Assembly: GCF_000189635.1 (NCBI RefSeq)
Contig: NW_002476534.1
Coordinates: 186,001 to 250,000 of the forward strand
Length of the DNA stretch: 64,000 nucleotides
Reading direction: 5' to 3'
Origin: Tetrahymena thermophila SB210
Lineage: Eukaryota > Ciliophora > Oligohymenophorea > Hymenostomatida > Tetrahymenidae
The notes under the pieces were generated by a model. That model saw only the letters and a program-made list of their open reading frames with translations, was not told the origin of the DNA and searched no databases. Shown here piece by piece: positions 49,842-62,292 of the stretch. The translations under genes were made by a program, and so were the position numbers. Position 1 is the stretch's first letter, and every line of letters starts with the position of its first letter.

Positions 49842-50005
49842 ATGAATGGAATATTTGAAGATGCATTAGAAAAGGATAGCATTTAACAAATGTTATTCTC
49901 TTAATTTGTACAAAGAAGAATGGAAAAGTACGGATTAATTATACAAGTAATAAATTGATTTTATCTTTGCAGAAGCATTTTTTACTGCTCCTTAAACCTC
50001 AGTGA
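49842..50005 (+). CDS. Possible tiny ORF (45 aa)
   Basis: ATG 49842 gives MNGIFEDALEKDSIQQMLFS followed by a basic stretch (QRRMEKYG). Removing a possible 26-nt intron at 49947-49972 (gtaata...tgcag) yields a 45-residue protein ending before TGA 50003-50005; unspliced, the frame ends after 38 residues. The start composition looks protein-like, but such a short intron is unusual here. No family is recognised. Confidence 0.25.
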
Positions 50006-50199
50006 ACGAATTATATCTTTTCTATTTTGGATAAGAATTGCTTGTACGCTTAAAAGATTTTTTCTTTGTTAATACTGCTAAGAAAATAGAAAGAATGAAA
50101 AGAATTAGATTTGTTTTGATATAGCTTAATCAAATCAAAATATTCTTGTTTCATTTATAGTTAATTTGTATTTTATAATGAGCTTTGGTCATAAAGTTC

Positions 50200-50553
50200 T
50201 CACTCGAATTGATAACCAGGTTCAGAGTTAGCCTTTTTGAAAGCACCAACACCGCACTCCATCAAAGCATCCTTGAAGTTACCGCATTTGGTTTCATCGT
50301 TTAATCTCTTCATACACTAATTTTTTTATTTGATTAAATTTACAAAATTTGATATGTGCTGTAAAGGTTAAAAAATAGATGCTTCTGTTAAATAATTGTG
50401 AAAACATTTTAATTATTTAATCTATGCATAATAAATATTGTTTGTTTGTTAGCAAATAATTACTTCCTTGAAAGCAACAAATTATTCAGTGCATTCCTTT
50501 TTCAAGATTTTAGTTCTGGGAGCGTTATCATCTTCTCTAGCAAAACTATTCAT
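50200..50553 (-). CDS. Small twin CX9C (CHCH-domain) protein
   Basis: Two exons (50553-50464 and 50316-50200, intron 50317-50463) encode about 68 aa starting MNSFAREDDNAPRTKILKK. The core shows CTEQFVAFKEC and CGNFKDALMEC, two exact C-x9-C pairs in a short helical hairpin. That is the signature of CHCH proteins, which are oxidised by Mia40 in the mitochondrial intermembrane space and act as respiratory-complex subunits or assembly factors. TGA lies at 50202-50200 (minus strand). The protein is too short for orthology by eye; a cytochrome-oxidase assembly factor or a complex I subunit are candidates. The splice adds the fourth helix half and restores the motif, which supports the model. Confidence 0.8.
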
Positions 50554-51957
50554 CAAATTTATAAAACAAAGTTGAGTAACTATAAAAAAATATGATAGAT
50601 TGATTGCTTTCAAGCATAGTGCATTTTAATTAAATCATAATATTTCCCTTTTCATTAAAAACTAATTCGCAAAATTAATTTATTATATTCTTTTTAATTT
50701 CCCTATTTATTTTATTAAGAAAGATTAGCAATTATTTGCATTTTGTGGATGGACGATCAATCTTTCATTGGTTAATTTTAAGAATTAGCTAATCCGATAA
50801 AAGCAAAAAATAATGAAATATCTCTTCTTTTTTAAAATCTTTCATTCTACACTATGCTTCAAGCAACTGCTATTTTATATTTAGAAATTATACGTGATAA
50901 GCTTGTTTTCAAGAAGAGTTGATCTCTTCTTAGCCAAGGAGAACATATATGATCTGCTTTCCATTTCTTTTAAATTCTTCTTGTTTTTATTTTGCTTTTT
51001 TAGATTCTCTTCTTTTTTGTTGTATTATTTTTAATTTATATTTTTTTCCCTTTAATTTCTCTTTCCTTAATTTTCTTTCTTTCCTTCTTCTCTTTAATTT
51101 TCCTTTCAAAAATTAATAAAATACTCAGCTCCAATATCAATTAACACCTTTAACAAAAAAACAAACAAATATATTAATGCATGCATTATTATATGCATAT
51201 CCATTTCAGCTTTTGTAAAATAAATGCATAAATTAGTGTTTATTAAATTTATTGAATACTATTAATTTATTTATTTATTTATTATTCTTATTAAAAGGCT
51301 ATTTTTTTATTTGCATAAATAAAAACTTCAATCTTTCCAAGAATATCCATCGTATTCCATTCCATCTTATAATTTATAAATTAAAAATCTTAACCAAAGA
51401 TATAAAGAAATTAAAATTTTTAAGTTTTTTATGAATTTATTTTACAATTTTAATTTTATAATTTGTGGTATTTTTAAATTAGCTAAATTTTATTAAAAAT
51501 ACTTTCAATTTATTCCTAAAATTATTTTCAATTTTCTTAAACTAAGTTTAAATTATTTTTTAGATAATTTATTTTTTTAATTTCAATTCAATAATTTTAA
51601 ATAAATTAGATTTTAAAATTTTCAGATGATAAAATTGATTTTAGTAAAACAATTTAAAATTCATAAAACATAAAATATAAAAAATATTTTGAAATCAGTT
51701 AAAATAATTATTAAATGCACTGTTTGTTTCCCTCAAATCTAGAATAGTTTAATTTACTTTGAATGTTACGCGGTTAATTCCAAAAAATATAAATAATTAG
51801 AATTATACTTCTTAAAATCTAAGTTTTGAAAGCTAGAGACAGGCAAACAGAAAGATATATAAATATTAGCTATTCAAAATTTTTTGCAAAAAAATAATTT
51901 ATTTCAATCAGTACAAAACAGTTTAAAAAAAGGTTTATCAATAAAAAGATATTATAA
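50554..51957. other. Divergent intergenic region
   Basis: About 1.4 kb between the CX9C gene (-) and RFC3 (+). There is a long pyrimidine-rich stretch (C+T on plus) at about 50930-51120, then AT-rich DNA. It must hold two promoters. An open frame at 51252-51434 lacks coding character. Confidence 0.5.
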
Positions 51958-54900
51958 ATGGAAAAGCTTTGGGTAGACGAAATTAGACCAAAATCACTTG
52001 ATAAGTTAGATTATCATCCTTTGTTAACTGAAAAATTATAAAAGCTAGCTCATTCTGAAGATTTCCCTCATTTGTTATTATATGGACCTAATGGTGCAGG
52101 TAAAAAAACAAGAGCTATGGCTTTCTTGCAAGAAGTTTATGGAAATGGTGTGCATAAAGTCAAATCTGAAGAAAGAGAATTTAAAGTTAATCCAAATACA
52201 AGCACTACAGTTGAAGTTAATATAATTTCATCTAATTATCATTTAGATGTCACACCTGCTGATGCAGAGAATTAAGATAGAGCAGTCATTTAGAAGTTGA
52301 TTAAAGAAGTTGCTTCAACACATTAGTTAGATCCAAATTCTCAAAGACGTTTTAAAGTTATTATTATAAACGAAGTAGATCGTCTTACTCTTGAAGCTTA
52401 AGCCTCTCTAAGAAGAACTATGGAAAAATATATTGGCAGATGCAGGTAAAATAATATACCAATCATTATTTAAAAATGAAATTTTCTAAAATATTTTGCA
52501 CAATACAAAAACTCAAACAAAAAAATTCAATCCTAAAAATCTAAAAAGAATAATTTTATTTTTCATTTCCTAAAATTTATTTTATTAAAATTATTTATTT
52601 TATAACTAAATAAATCCTAAAACAAATTTCTTTATTGACATAAAAGTAATTACAAATATTTTGATCAGAAAAGTAGAAATACAAAATATTAAACAAATTA
52701 GATATCTATCTTAAAATAATTCCCATTATATAATACTTAGCATAATAAATATTTTATAAAGTCAATCAAAAACTTAGATGAGATTTCTAAATAAAATAAA
52801 ATTAGATATTCTATGAAGTCAATAATAATGATATCAACAAATAATATAAATAGAAGTATAAATAATTATCTGAATTACTATTTGATTTGTATAAAATTAA
52901 AAAGAAACTAGATTAAAAAAATAATTTTTTAATTTTCAAGTTTTGAGAGTTATGATAAAAATAAAAGGTTATTTGTTTTAGATAAAAGTAAAATAAATCC
53001 TAAATCAAATAACTTTATTAACACAAAAATACTAGCAAATATTTTGATCAGAAAAGTAGAAATAAAAAATATTAAAAAACATTTAAATTAGATATTTTAT
53101 AGTCATCCCATTATGTCATTTTGAGAATAATAAAGATATTTTAAAGTCAACAAAAACTTAGCTGAGATTTATAAACTAAATTTATTTGGATATTTTAAAT
53201 TTGTAAATAATAATAGATATCGAGAAAAACAATAAATAGAAGTTTAAAATAATTATCTGAGTTATTATTAGCTACATAAAAAATAGTGATAAAAATATTA
53301 AGAAGTTAAATATTTTTTTAAATAATTTTGAAGAGTTATCATAATTATATAAAGATATAACCCCTTGTTTTTGAACAATAAATAAAATAACATAGAAAAT
53401 ATAATTTAGATTATTTATCAAATTAAAAATCAATTTTTTATGAGTCCTAAAACATAAATCTATAATTCAATAATAATTCAATCAATTCAAATCAAAAAAT
53501 ATTATTTTTAATAATAAATTCAATGATAATTATAATTTAAAAAGATAATTTTTTTTTATAAAATATTTTATGAGCAATTATTTGATAGTTTTAAGCAAAA
53601 ATATAATTTATCTTTTTGATTCATAAAACAATTATTTGAGTAAAATAAAATTGCATAATTGTTCTTTTTTATATAGGATTTTTTTCTATAACAAATTTTA
53701 ATCAGATATTTTCTATAACTTACAAATTCTAAATAAAATTAATACTTTTACACTGAATTTAAAACAAGTAACTTATCAATTTTTTATAATATTGATTAAT
53801 TTACAGTTTAAAATGTAAGAGTAAATAACTAACGTGCGATTACTTACTTAATTAATGTATTGATTTTTTATATATAGATTAATTTTGATAGCTGAAAATA
53901 TTGGAAGAGTTATTTTACCACTTAGAAGTAGATGCCTATTAATTAGAGTTGCTGCACCCTCAGAGCAAGATGTTAAAGCTGTTGTTAGAAAGCTTAATAA
54001 TGAAAAGAATTTAAATATACCTGATGATCTAGCTTGCAAATTCGCAAAATCATGTGATTATAATTTAAGAGCAGTCATTTTAAATTTGCAAACACAAAAG
54101 CTACTCAAAAGTACTTACAACAATTCTATGGAGGTATAAGAGCCTGAATGGAAGAAAGAAATTAAAAATATCGCAGGAATTATCAAAGAGCATTAAAATC
54201 CAGCAAAGTAATTTCATCATATCTATTAATATAATTTCTAGTTTTAAACAAACACAAAGTTTCAATTCATATTTTATTAAGAAAGAAACTTATTTGCTAA
54301 AATATTTCCATAAAATAAATATTTTGATCATTTAATTTTAATCGGAATCATAAAAAATATTTCGTATTAAGTATTCTTCAAAAAAGTAACAGATATATTT
54401 TTAGAGAAACCTTAAACCTTTAGATATTAGACCATTATTAGATAAATTGATTGAGCTATTTAATTTAATTCGATAAAGTTAATGAATTACATAGATTAAT
54501 TCAATCTTTGTTTGATCAAAATAAAATTTTGCTTATTATCAACACATAGTTAGTTATTTTATTATCAACATCAGCCAATATATATTGATCAATTTTTAAT
54601 CATCTTAACTTAATTTCAAACTTGAAAAACACTAAATCAAAAATTTTTATTGTTCACTCATTCAATCACTCTCATACACATTTACTGTTGAAATGTAATA
54701 TTTAATTTAAAGCAAGACGTCAGAGTAAATAAAATTTGATCAAGCTTAACTTACTTTTGATTTAAAAAAATAAAATATTGACACTTTTTATATGAGTTTT
54801 ATCTAAATAAATTAGGTTAAAAGAAATTAGAAGTAAATTTTATGACTTATTGGTAAATTGCATACCAGGAGATATAATTATAAAGAATTTGATGTACAGT

Positions 54901-55074
54901 CTTCTTGATTTAATTGACCAAAATGATGTACATACTAAATAAGAAATCATATACTATGCTGCTCACCATGAGAATTTGATGAATATGGGATCAAAGCCTG
55001 TCTTCCACTTAGAAGCATTTGCTGCATAGTGCATGCTAAGCTACAAGAAATCTATATTAAAATTAAAAGATTGA
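51958..55074 (+). CDS. RFC3: Replication factor C subunit 3 (clamp-loader AAA+ ATPase)
   Basis: RFC3 is one of the small clamp-loader subunits that open PCNA around DNA. Exon 1 (51958-52445) starts MEKLWVDEIRPKSLDKLDYH and has the Walker A region HLLLYGPNGAGKKTRAMAF, then NYHLDVTPADA. The Walker B-like segment reads VIIINEVDR, and the SRC-type end ASLRRTMEKYIGRCR leads on. Exon 2 (53878-54207) holds LPLRSRCLLIRVAAPSE with the arginine finger. Exon 3 (54816-55074) carries the collar, IPGDIIIKNLMYSLLDLI and VFHLEAFAAQCM. All joins keep phase. Introns are 1,432 bp and 608 bp, long for this organism. The protein is about 358 aa, the usual size. The in-frame TAA/TAG codons fall where other RFC3 proteins have Gln or variable residues, which supports the genetic code. 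Confidence 0.95.
52608..53352. repeat. Imperfect tandem duplication inside RFC3 intron 1
   Basis: A segment of about 350-380 bp (52608 to about 52960) recurs at 52991 to about 53352, same orientation, period about 383 bp. An exact 29-bp block occurs at 52653-52681 and again at 53036-53064. Flanking pieces match with scattered substitutions and small gaps. It is not similar to any other place I noticed in the window. Confidence 0.8.
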
Positions 55075-57511
55075 ATTTGATTGGAAGAATAAAAATTTTA
55101 GTATATACATATATATAGAAATTTAAATTTATTGTGTCCATAATAGTATGCATTTTTTTGATAGAGTTAGACTTAAAAATATTATTTTATATTTAATGAA
55201 ATAAAATTGTTTGGTTTTGTGTAGTTTATTACCAATATTATCTCACAATCATTGCAAATACTTGTTTAAGATTAACAAAAATTTGTATTATTTTACTAAT
55301 ATAGGTAATATAAATAAAAAGAAAATTAAAAATGTTGAATCAATTTTAGATGCTGGCTAAAAAACTAACTTCAATTCAATAGACTTTTTATCTTTTTGAT
55401 ATGAGATTGATAGATTAATAGATTGATTGATTGTGATGTTAAATTTAAAAACTCAAAAATTTATCATTCTTTCCCCACCCAACAAATACTTTTAATTTAT
55501 TTGATATCTTTATTGAAAACACCTTGTGAAAATAGAAAAATAAATTCATGAGTCAGTGATTTATCATGTTTGATAGTAAAAAAAATATTACAAATTTAAA
55601 ATTTTTATTATAATTTGTGTTCAACGTCATTTTTAATCTTAAAACTCGAATTATTTTATTGGTGCTATTATTAGAAATATCATAGAATTTGCTATATAAG
55701 AATTTATGTGATTTTTATCATATTAGAACAAATAATTGAAATAAAATGGGTATAACTAACCAAGTATTCGATATGACTATAAAAGTACTATAAAAAGTAA
55801 CATAGATGAAAATAATCATAAGATTATTTTTTTTTAATTTTATTAAGAAAATTAATTTTAATCCAGTAAGAATACATCTAAAATTTGCTAAAACCACATA
55901 TTTTTTCAATTTATATTTCTATTCGAAGTACATGCTCTTAAATAAGCAAATATTTGCACAAAACATATTTATCTTAGTTAGACTAATTGCGTTTTTTTCA
56001 AATATTTCAATTAAATTTTTAGTAATTTATAAATATCGACCTAAATTCGAATTAGTTTGGAAGTTAAATTAGATTTTGTATTAATCGATGAAATTTCCTA
56101 TGAACCTACTTCTCTTAATTTCTATTTGGATTTATATTCATAAGATTTTTAATTCAAGTGAATTGATAATTATTATTAAATTAGAAAGTAATAGATAGAA
56201 AAAAGCTAATTAATTACTCAAAATATCTGATGTTTCTATTATTATTTTAATTAGGAAAAATTTAATTAATTTTTATTAAAGTCAAACAAATATTTCTTTT
56301 GCTAAATTTTTTATCCCCTTAATTTATCTCTATTAAGATTTTAATAGCTTTTTTCTATTGTCAACACTACTTACAGCATTTTACTTTTGTCTTTTATAAC
56401 ATTGTCAATTATTTGTACCAAACCAATTATTAATAGAAAAAAAATATGTTTTAGCAAGAAATAATTCAAAGAACTATTTTTTATGTTTCACAATTTATTA
56501 ATTGAACCTAAATTTAAGCAATAAAAGCATAATAATCTAATATATATATCAATAAACGAATTTTTGGTGTAAATAAACCTTTTCAACTAGTTAATTTCTG
56601 AAAGTAATCTATTAATAAAAAATAAAAAATTTTTAAATTTTAGAGAATCACAACACTAGTCTTTATTTATTCAGAAGAGAGAAAAATAATTATACTCTAT
56701 TTTACTATAAAAATTAATTGGATAAGCAAATATTTATTTCTAAATTATATGATAGAGTAAGAGTAGGCTTTAATATTTATTGATCTAAATATTTCTATTA
56801 AATTGGTTTGTCAAACTAGCAAGTAAGGAAGTAAATAAATAAATAAATAAATAATTGATTTGTTTTGTTTGTTATGGGTAACAAAACCAGTCTAATATAT
56901 TATAATTTTCTAATTTAAAAGAAAATCATAATTTATAAATTATATAATAGAAGAAAAATAACTTTTATTATTATTTCTATTAAATTGATTAGCTAAATGT
57001 AAGTTAATTGATAAATAAATATATTATTTCTTTTTCAAATGTTAGTTATTATAACATATTTCTAATTTAGAAGTAAATTGTAATCAGAATGAAAATTAAA
57101 TTGAATAATAAGAACAATATAAGATAAAGTAAATAGATAGATCGCATACTTGAATTTAGATTATAGTATAAATTATTTAAATGTATTTATAGAGTTATAT
57201 TTATTTATAAGAATGAAATGGTTTTAATATTTAAATTGATAATGAGAGTTGTTTTGAAAAGAAGTTATTACATTGTTTGTTTTTAAGAGATTGGTTTTGA
57301 AAATAAATTTTTTTGTTAAAGAGTTTTTTAGAATTATTTAAGTTTGCATTTAAGTGGTTACTATTTGTTTTGTAGTATTTGTATTCATTTTAAAAGTAAT
57401 TTAAGTAGATGCCAATTAATAGCTTGATAGAAATTTATTAAAATCAGATATTTATTTATTTGTTTGTTTATTCGTGTGTTTATTTTTTTTAGTAATTAAT
57501 CTTTCTTTCTA
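55075..57511. other. AT-rich convergent intergenic region
   Basis: About 2.4 kb between the 3' ends of RFC3 (+) and an unknown gene (-). There is a TAAA-repeat run at about 56828-56855. Overlapping frames at 55718-56072 lie in random AT-rich sequence and are not believed to be coding. Confidence 0.55.
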
Positions 57512-57916
57512 TCAGTAGGAGCGATCAAAATCTAGATCATCTTCTCTTAAGACTCTTGAATCAATCATTTATTCTGTGCTCTTTTGTTTAGGAGAAAAAT
57601 ATTGTTTAATGTATAGGTAGATTTGGAGAGTCTCCTCGTCTTCGATATTCTCAGGATCTATTTTGATTAGCTCTTTGTGGCATTATAAGAGAACGTATAG
57701 GTACTTTTACAAAGACTATTTAATTTGTAAGTACATTTTTTGAGGAATATTTCCTTTCATATATTAATGAGCAGATTTAATCCTCTGCATATCTAGAGTA
57801 AAGAAGGTTTAATTGAGCATTTCCATGCAGTGAGGTATTTCAGTTATGTCAAACATCAATTCTCTTGACACTGTAATGTTATTCAAGATATTTAAAAGCA
57901 TTTCAGTTGTATTCAT
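57512..57916 (-). CDS. Uncharacterised helical protein (134 aa)
   Basis: A single frame from ATG 57916 to TGA at 57512. It reads MNTTEMLLNILNNITVSREL, then FDITEIPHCMEMLNQTFFTL, then SAHQYMKGNIPQKMYLQI, and ends REDDLDFDRSY. It is predicted to be mostly alpha-helical and soluble, with an acidic tail and no signal peptide. GC content is clearly higher than in the flanks, and glutamine uses all codon types, as in real genes here. I do not recognise the family. An exon further upstream is possible: a coding-like patch lies at about 58180-58330 on the same strand. Confidence 0.7.
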
Positions 57917-60900
57917 TTTATTTTATGATTAATTAGAAATTCTTTTTGTTTTTTCTTTTTTTTTGTTTAATGTAATTTTTTTAATTTAATAATAATTTGA
58001 TTATTAGAAAGCTTTCTTAATTTATGTTTTAAACATCCACTTAAACAAAAAGTTAAATGCAATTTTTATTAGCTTTTATTGCTAATTTACCAGGTTAATA
58101 ATAAATAATTTATTATTTAGATACTATTAATTGGAATAGAACATCTATTTTTAATTAAATTCCTTTATATACACATTCAATCGCGATCTAAAAGACAGCC
58201 ATTCACTTACATTGTCATATTTTGTTAGGCTTTCAACTATAACTTTTTTCTTTTTCCTTTCTAAGATTTTTTCAAATTGTTTAAATTCGGAAGATACATC
58301 TGATAGAAATAAAAGAATTACATACCTATGAAATATTTTTCAAAATAGAAAAAATTCTTATCTAATTCATTAAATCTTTACCTTTTTCAATTTTACTTTT
58401 TTTATTTTTACTTTTTCAACTTATTTTAACTTTTATGTAACTTAACTTAATTTCCATTTCTCTCATCTCTTTTGTCATTCTATCTTTCTTTCTTTTAATC
58501 CAAGTTTCAAGCTTTTAATCTGATCATTATAATAAAATATTAAAATTATAAATTTTGATTTTTTTACTAGCCAAATTTTTCTTTGAAGTAAAAATATTGA
58601 TTTTAAAACCATTTTAGATAAATAAAGGCTATCTCCTTAGAATAAGCTTTAAGTTTATTTTATAAATACTAAAATAATAATCAAAAAAGAAAACTAATAT
58701 TGCAAAAAATTATACCTGATAATAAAACTAAATTTGCATATAATAAATAATTCAAGAATTACAAAGAATTTAGGTGAAAATTCAAATTAGATTTTAAAAT
58801 TTTTAAAGAAAATTAAAGTAAGATGATATCAGATCAGGTTTATTTTGTGTAAACTATAAAGAAGAAATTTAAAATGTATCAAGTAATAATGCAATTTTCT
58901 AAATACAAATTTATTGAAATCTAAATTTACCAATCATAAATACCTTAAAATTGACTTATTAAAAATATAAATTGCATATTTTTGTATTAACCACTTAGTG
59001 AATAGATTTAACCAACATCTACCTATTTATAAGTTAACTATGAATTCACAAATTTTATTATTTGTAAAAAAGAATTTAAATATTTAACAATTTTTTAAAA
59101 CTTCACTTTTCCTTATTTAAATTATTATTATCTAAACTTAATAAATAAAAAAACACTTGCGATTTTATATAAATATTTAGATATTTTAAATACAAACACG
59201 ATTCATTTTATATTTTTTGTATTCAGTCCTTTGTTTTTAAATTTAATTCTTTGCAAATAATATGCAATTTAATTTTACTTGAATTACAACAGCAGTTAAA
59301 ATTAATTATAAAATATATAGTGAAATTCACTTTTTTAAATTAAGGAATACTTTCTTTTATTTTAATATAAAGTATCTCCTTTGTATCTTTATTTATATAA
59401 GCTTTTTCTTTGAAAACATATCAAATTTAAGAGATTGTTCTAATAAAATCCCATTCCTTACATCTATATTCAGAATTAAAAATAATTACTTAAAAAATTA
59501 CATTAACCAACCAGATTTTAAGATTATCAAAAATTACAAACATAAAAATTTATTATTTTATAAATATACTTCTCGCTATACAAAGAAGTTAATATGGTAC
59601 GTAGACATTTTTATTTTAGAAGCTCAATTACTTTATTAGCTAACAAATTTTGTTCAATTTAATTACAGAATATTAATAAAAATAATAAACTACTGATAAA
59701 ATAAAGTGAATATTTTAAAAATTTAGAAGATTTAATATTAAAATAGAAAAAGATTTAGAAATGAGTCTACTTGATACTTTTCTTATTTTGATAAGTTTTA
59801 ATTACTTACTTATACTTTCAATTCTTTTATTTATATTAATCTTAGAAAAAGATTATCTCCTTTAACTTAATGTAATTTTAATATTTCAAATCTAATTAAG
59901 AGTTCTTTTCTTTCATAAATTTATTCTAGAAGACTCTTCATTACTAACTAGCTCTTAATGGGATTAATATTTTATTTTGATGAAAAGCATTTTAATAAAA
60001 TCAAGAATTACTTGCTTATATATGAATATAAAGATAGATAGATAAAAAAATTCGTTCATTTTACTTTTTTACCTCGCTTTTATATGAAAATAGATAAAAA
60101 TTTATTTCATTTTACTTTTTACTAAAAAATACATTGATTTTGATGATTGATTTTTTAATTAACTCCAGTGTTAACTTATAAAATTACATAAAATAGATCA
60201 GTTACTGAATTTGAAATAATAACTAAACCTTTGAAGGAATTACATTTTTTATAATTAAAATATAATTTGCAAGACATATTACATACATAGTTTAAACAGA
60301 CTAATCATCTAATATCAAATGAAATAATTATATGAGCTACTGTAAGTAAATTATTTTACTAAAATTAATGTTAAATGTTTAAAGTTTTATTTACCTTAAA
60401 ATTTATTTAAGTATTTAACATTAAAAAAAAATCAAACTTTTGTCAATGAAAGTAAATAATATCAAAATAATTTAGAATTTTCATATTAAAGGAATAGTCA
60501 AAGGATTAAATATTTTCCCCAAAGCTTCATTATTTTTTAATTTACATAGTTTCTTTTAAAAAACAAATCTTTTATTAAATTAATATTTTGTTTGTATTCC
60601 CTAAAATTAATATCAGTAAATATTAAAACACAAATTATATTTAACAACTACTATTACAAAAATTAATTTAATTTGCAAAGAAGCAAATAAAATAAACACC
60701 TGTTTTAATTTATTTTAAATTTGATTCAGTAAATACTTAATTCTTAGTTAAATTTCTTTTTTACAATTAACATTCCTTTATTTTTATAATTTAAATATTT
60801 TAATAGGTGTATCCATAGTTTCTTAATTATTTGATGACCTGTTTTACAAAAATAAATTTCACTCTTTAATTTATTCCAATTCAGAATTAAAATACATTGA

Positions 60901-62292
60901 CTAAAATTAAATTTTAATCTTAAATCTTAGTTATAGTATAAACTCTTCTCTTTTATCTATTTCTTAATTCTAATTTTACAAATTATATTTAATTTTTATT
61001 TAGATTTAACTAATTCACTTTTAAACATAAAAATAAATAATGCTGATTTTATGCTTTTTTAAAAATTAAAATTTATGATTAATCATTAAAAAAGAAAATT
61101 TTAATAATAGTTTTATAAAATTTATTTTTTATTGTTATCATTTCTATGTTTTAAATTAATTATTTAAATTAAATATTTAAATGGTTACTACTATACAATT
61201 TTTAATTACTTTATTCTTTGAATAATTAAAATTTACTGTCTAAAATACAATTTTAATGTTAAAAATTAATGAAATTAATCTAAGTTTAATTATCAAATTA
61301 TTCTATTTATGATTTTTTTATTCTAATTTTAGAAATTAAATTCTAAAAAATCTTTATTTAGCAACAATTAATTCGATTTTAATCACAAGAATACGAATTT
61401 TATGATTTTAGAAAAAATAAAATATACTATAAATCCTCATTAATTAATGCCAAAAAAAATTAAAAAATAGTAAAAGTAAACAAATTTAATGCCAATTTTT
61501 TTCTAAAATAAGTTGTTTTTATCTCCTTAATTAATTAGGATTTAGAGTATAATTTATTGATTATATTTTAAAAAAGAATAATTCTTATCACAAATTAATA
61601 ATTATAATTTCTTAATACATACTTTATTAATCTAAAATTATTTATAAATTTTTTATACAGCTAACTAATTCTTTTTTCCTTTTATGATATTCATTTTTCA
61701 TGTTATTCAGAACTCTTAATTAAACTTTAAGATTATATCTATCTATCCAATGTCAAAAATTAATTATGCTTGATTTAAAGATTAAACTAAACTATACGCA
61801 ATAACCATTTTAATGAAGTTATAGTAATTAATTGTTTTAAATAGATAGATTTAAAATACATAAAACCTAATTTTTAAAATTTTATGATTCAATACTTACC
61901 AACAAATATGAATAAATGAGATTATGAATTTAAAATAATAAATTAAATTGTTAAGAAAAAGTAAGTAGCATTTGTTTATTTATTTAGATTGTAAAATAAA
62001 TGATTAGATTATACTTTTGTTAGATAAAAATAAAATAATTTTAATTTAATTTCATATTGAATAATAAAAAAACATAAATCCTACAAAATTTAAATGATAA
62101 AATTGATTTTTTTTACATTAATTTTTCAAAAATATCTTTATTTTTAAATTAAACCATATAACTTTTTTGAATTTATTAGTTGAATAAAAATTATTGATTT
62201 ATTTATTTATCTATAAATTCAAAGATAATTAATTTTTAACGTAATATTTAAAGTTAGTTATAAATATAAAATAGTCAGTAAGAATTTTGCAA
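57917..62292. other. Gene-poor AT-rich region
   Basis: About 4.4 kb with almost no coding character. A less AT-rich patch at about 58180-58330 reads on the minus strand as SDVSSEFKQFEKILERKKKK and may be an exon of the adjacent gene. The rest (58340-62290) shows only A/T homopolymers and short TAAA and TATC repeats. No RNA gene was recognised. Confidence 0.55.

Noticed and set aside
53848-54039. Minus-strand 63-residue ORF
   Set aside because: It is antisense to RFC3 exon 2, where the sense frame is clearly conserved.
55718-56072. Overlapping ORFs of 63 and 88 residues on opposite strands
   Set aside because: They are composed almost only of residues from A/T-rich codons, sit in random AT-rich DNA, and show no motif or GC rise.
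56828-56855. TAAA tandem run considered as a telomere-like or origin element
   Set aside because: Simple repeats of this kind occur throughout the AT-rich gaps and carry no other signal here.
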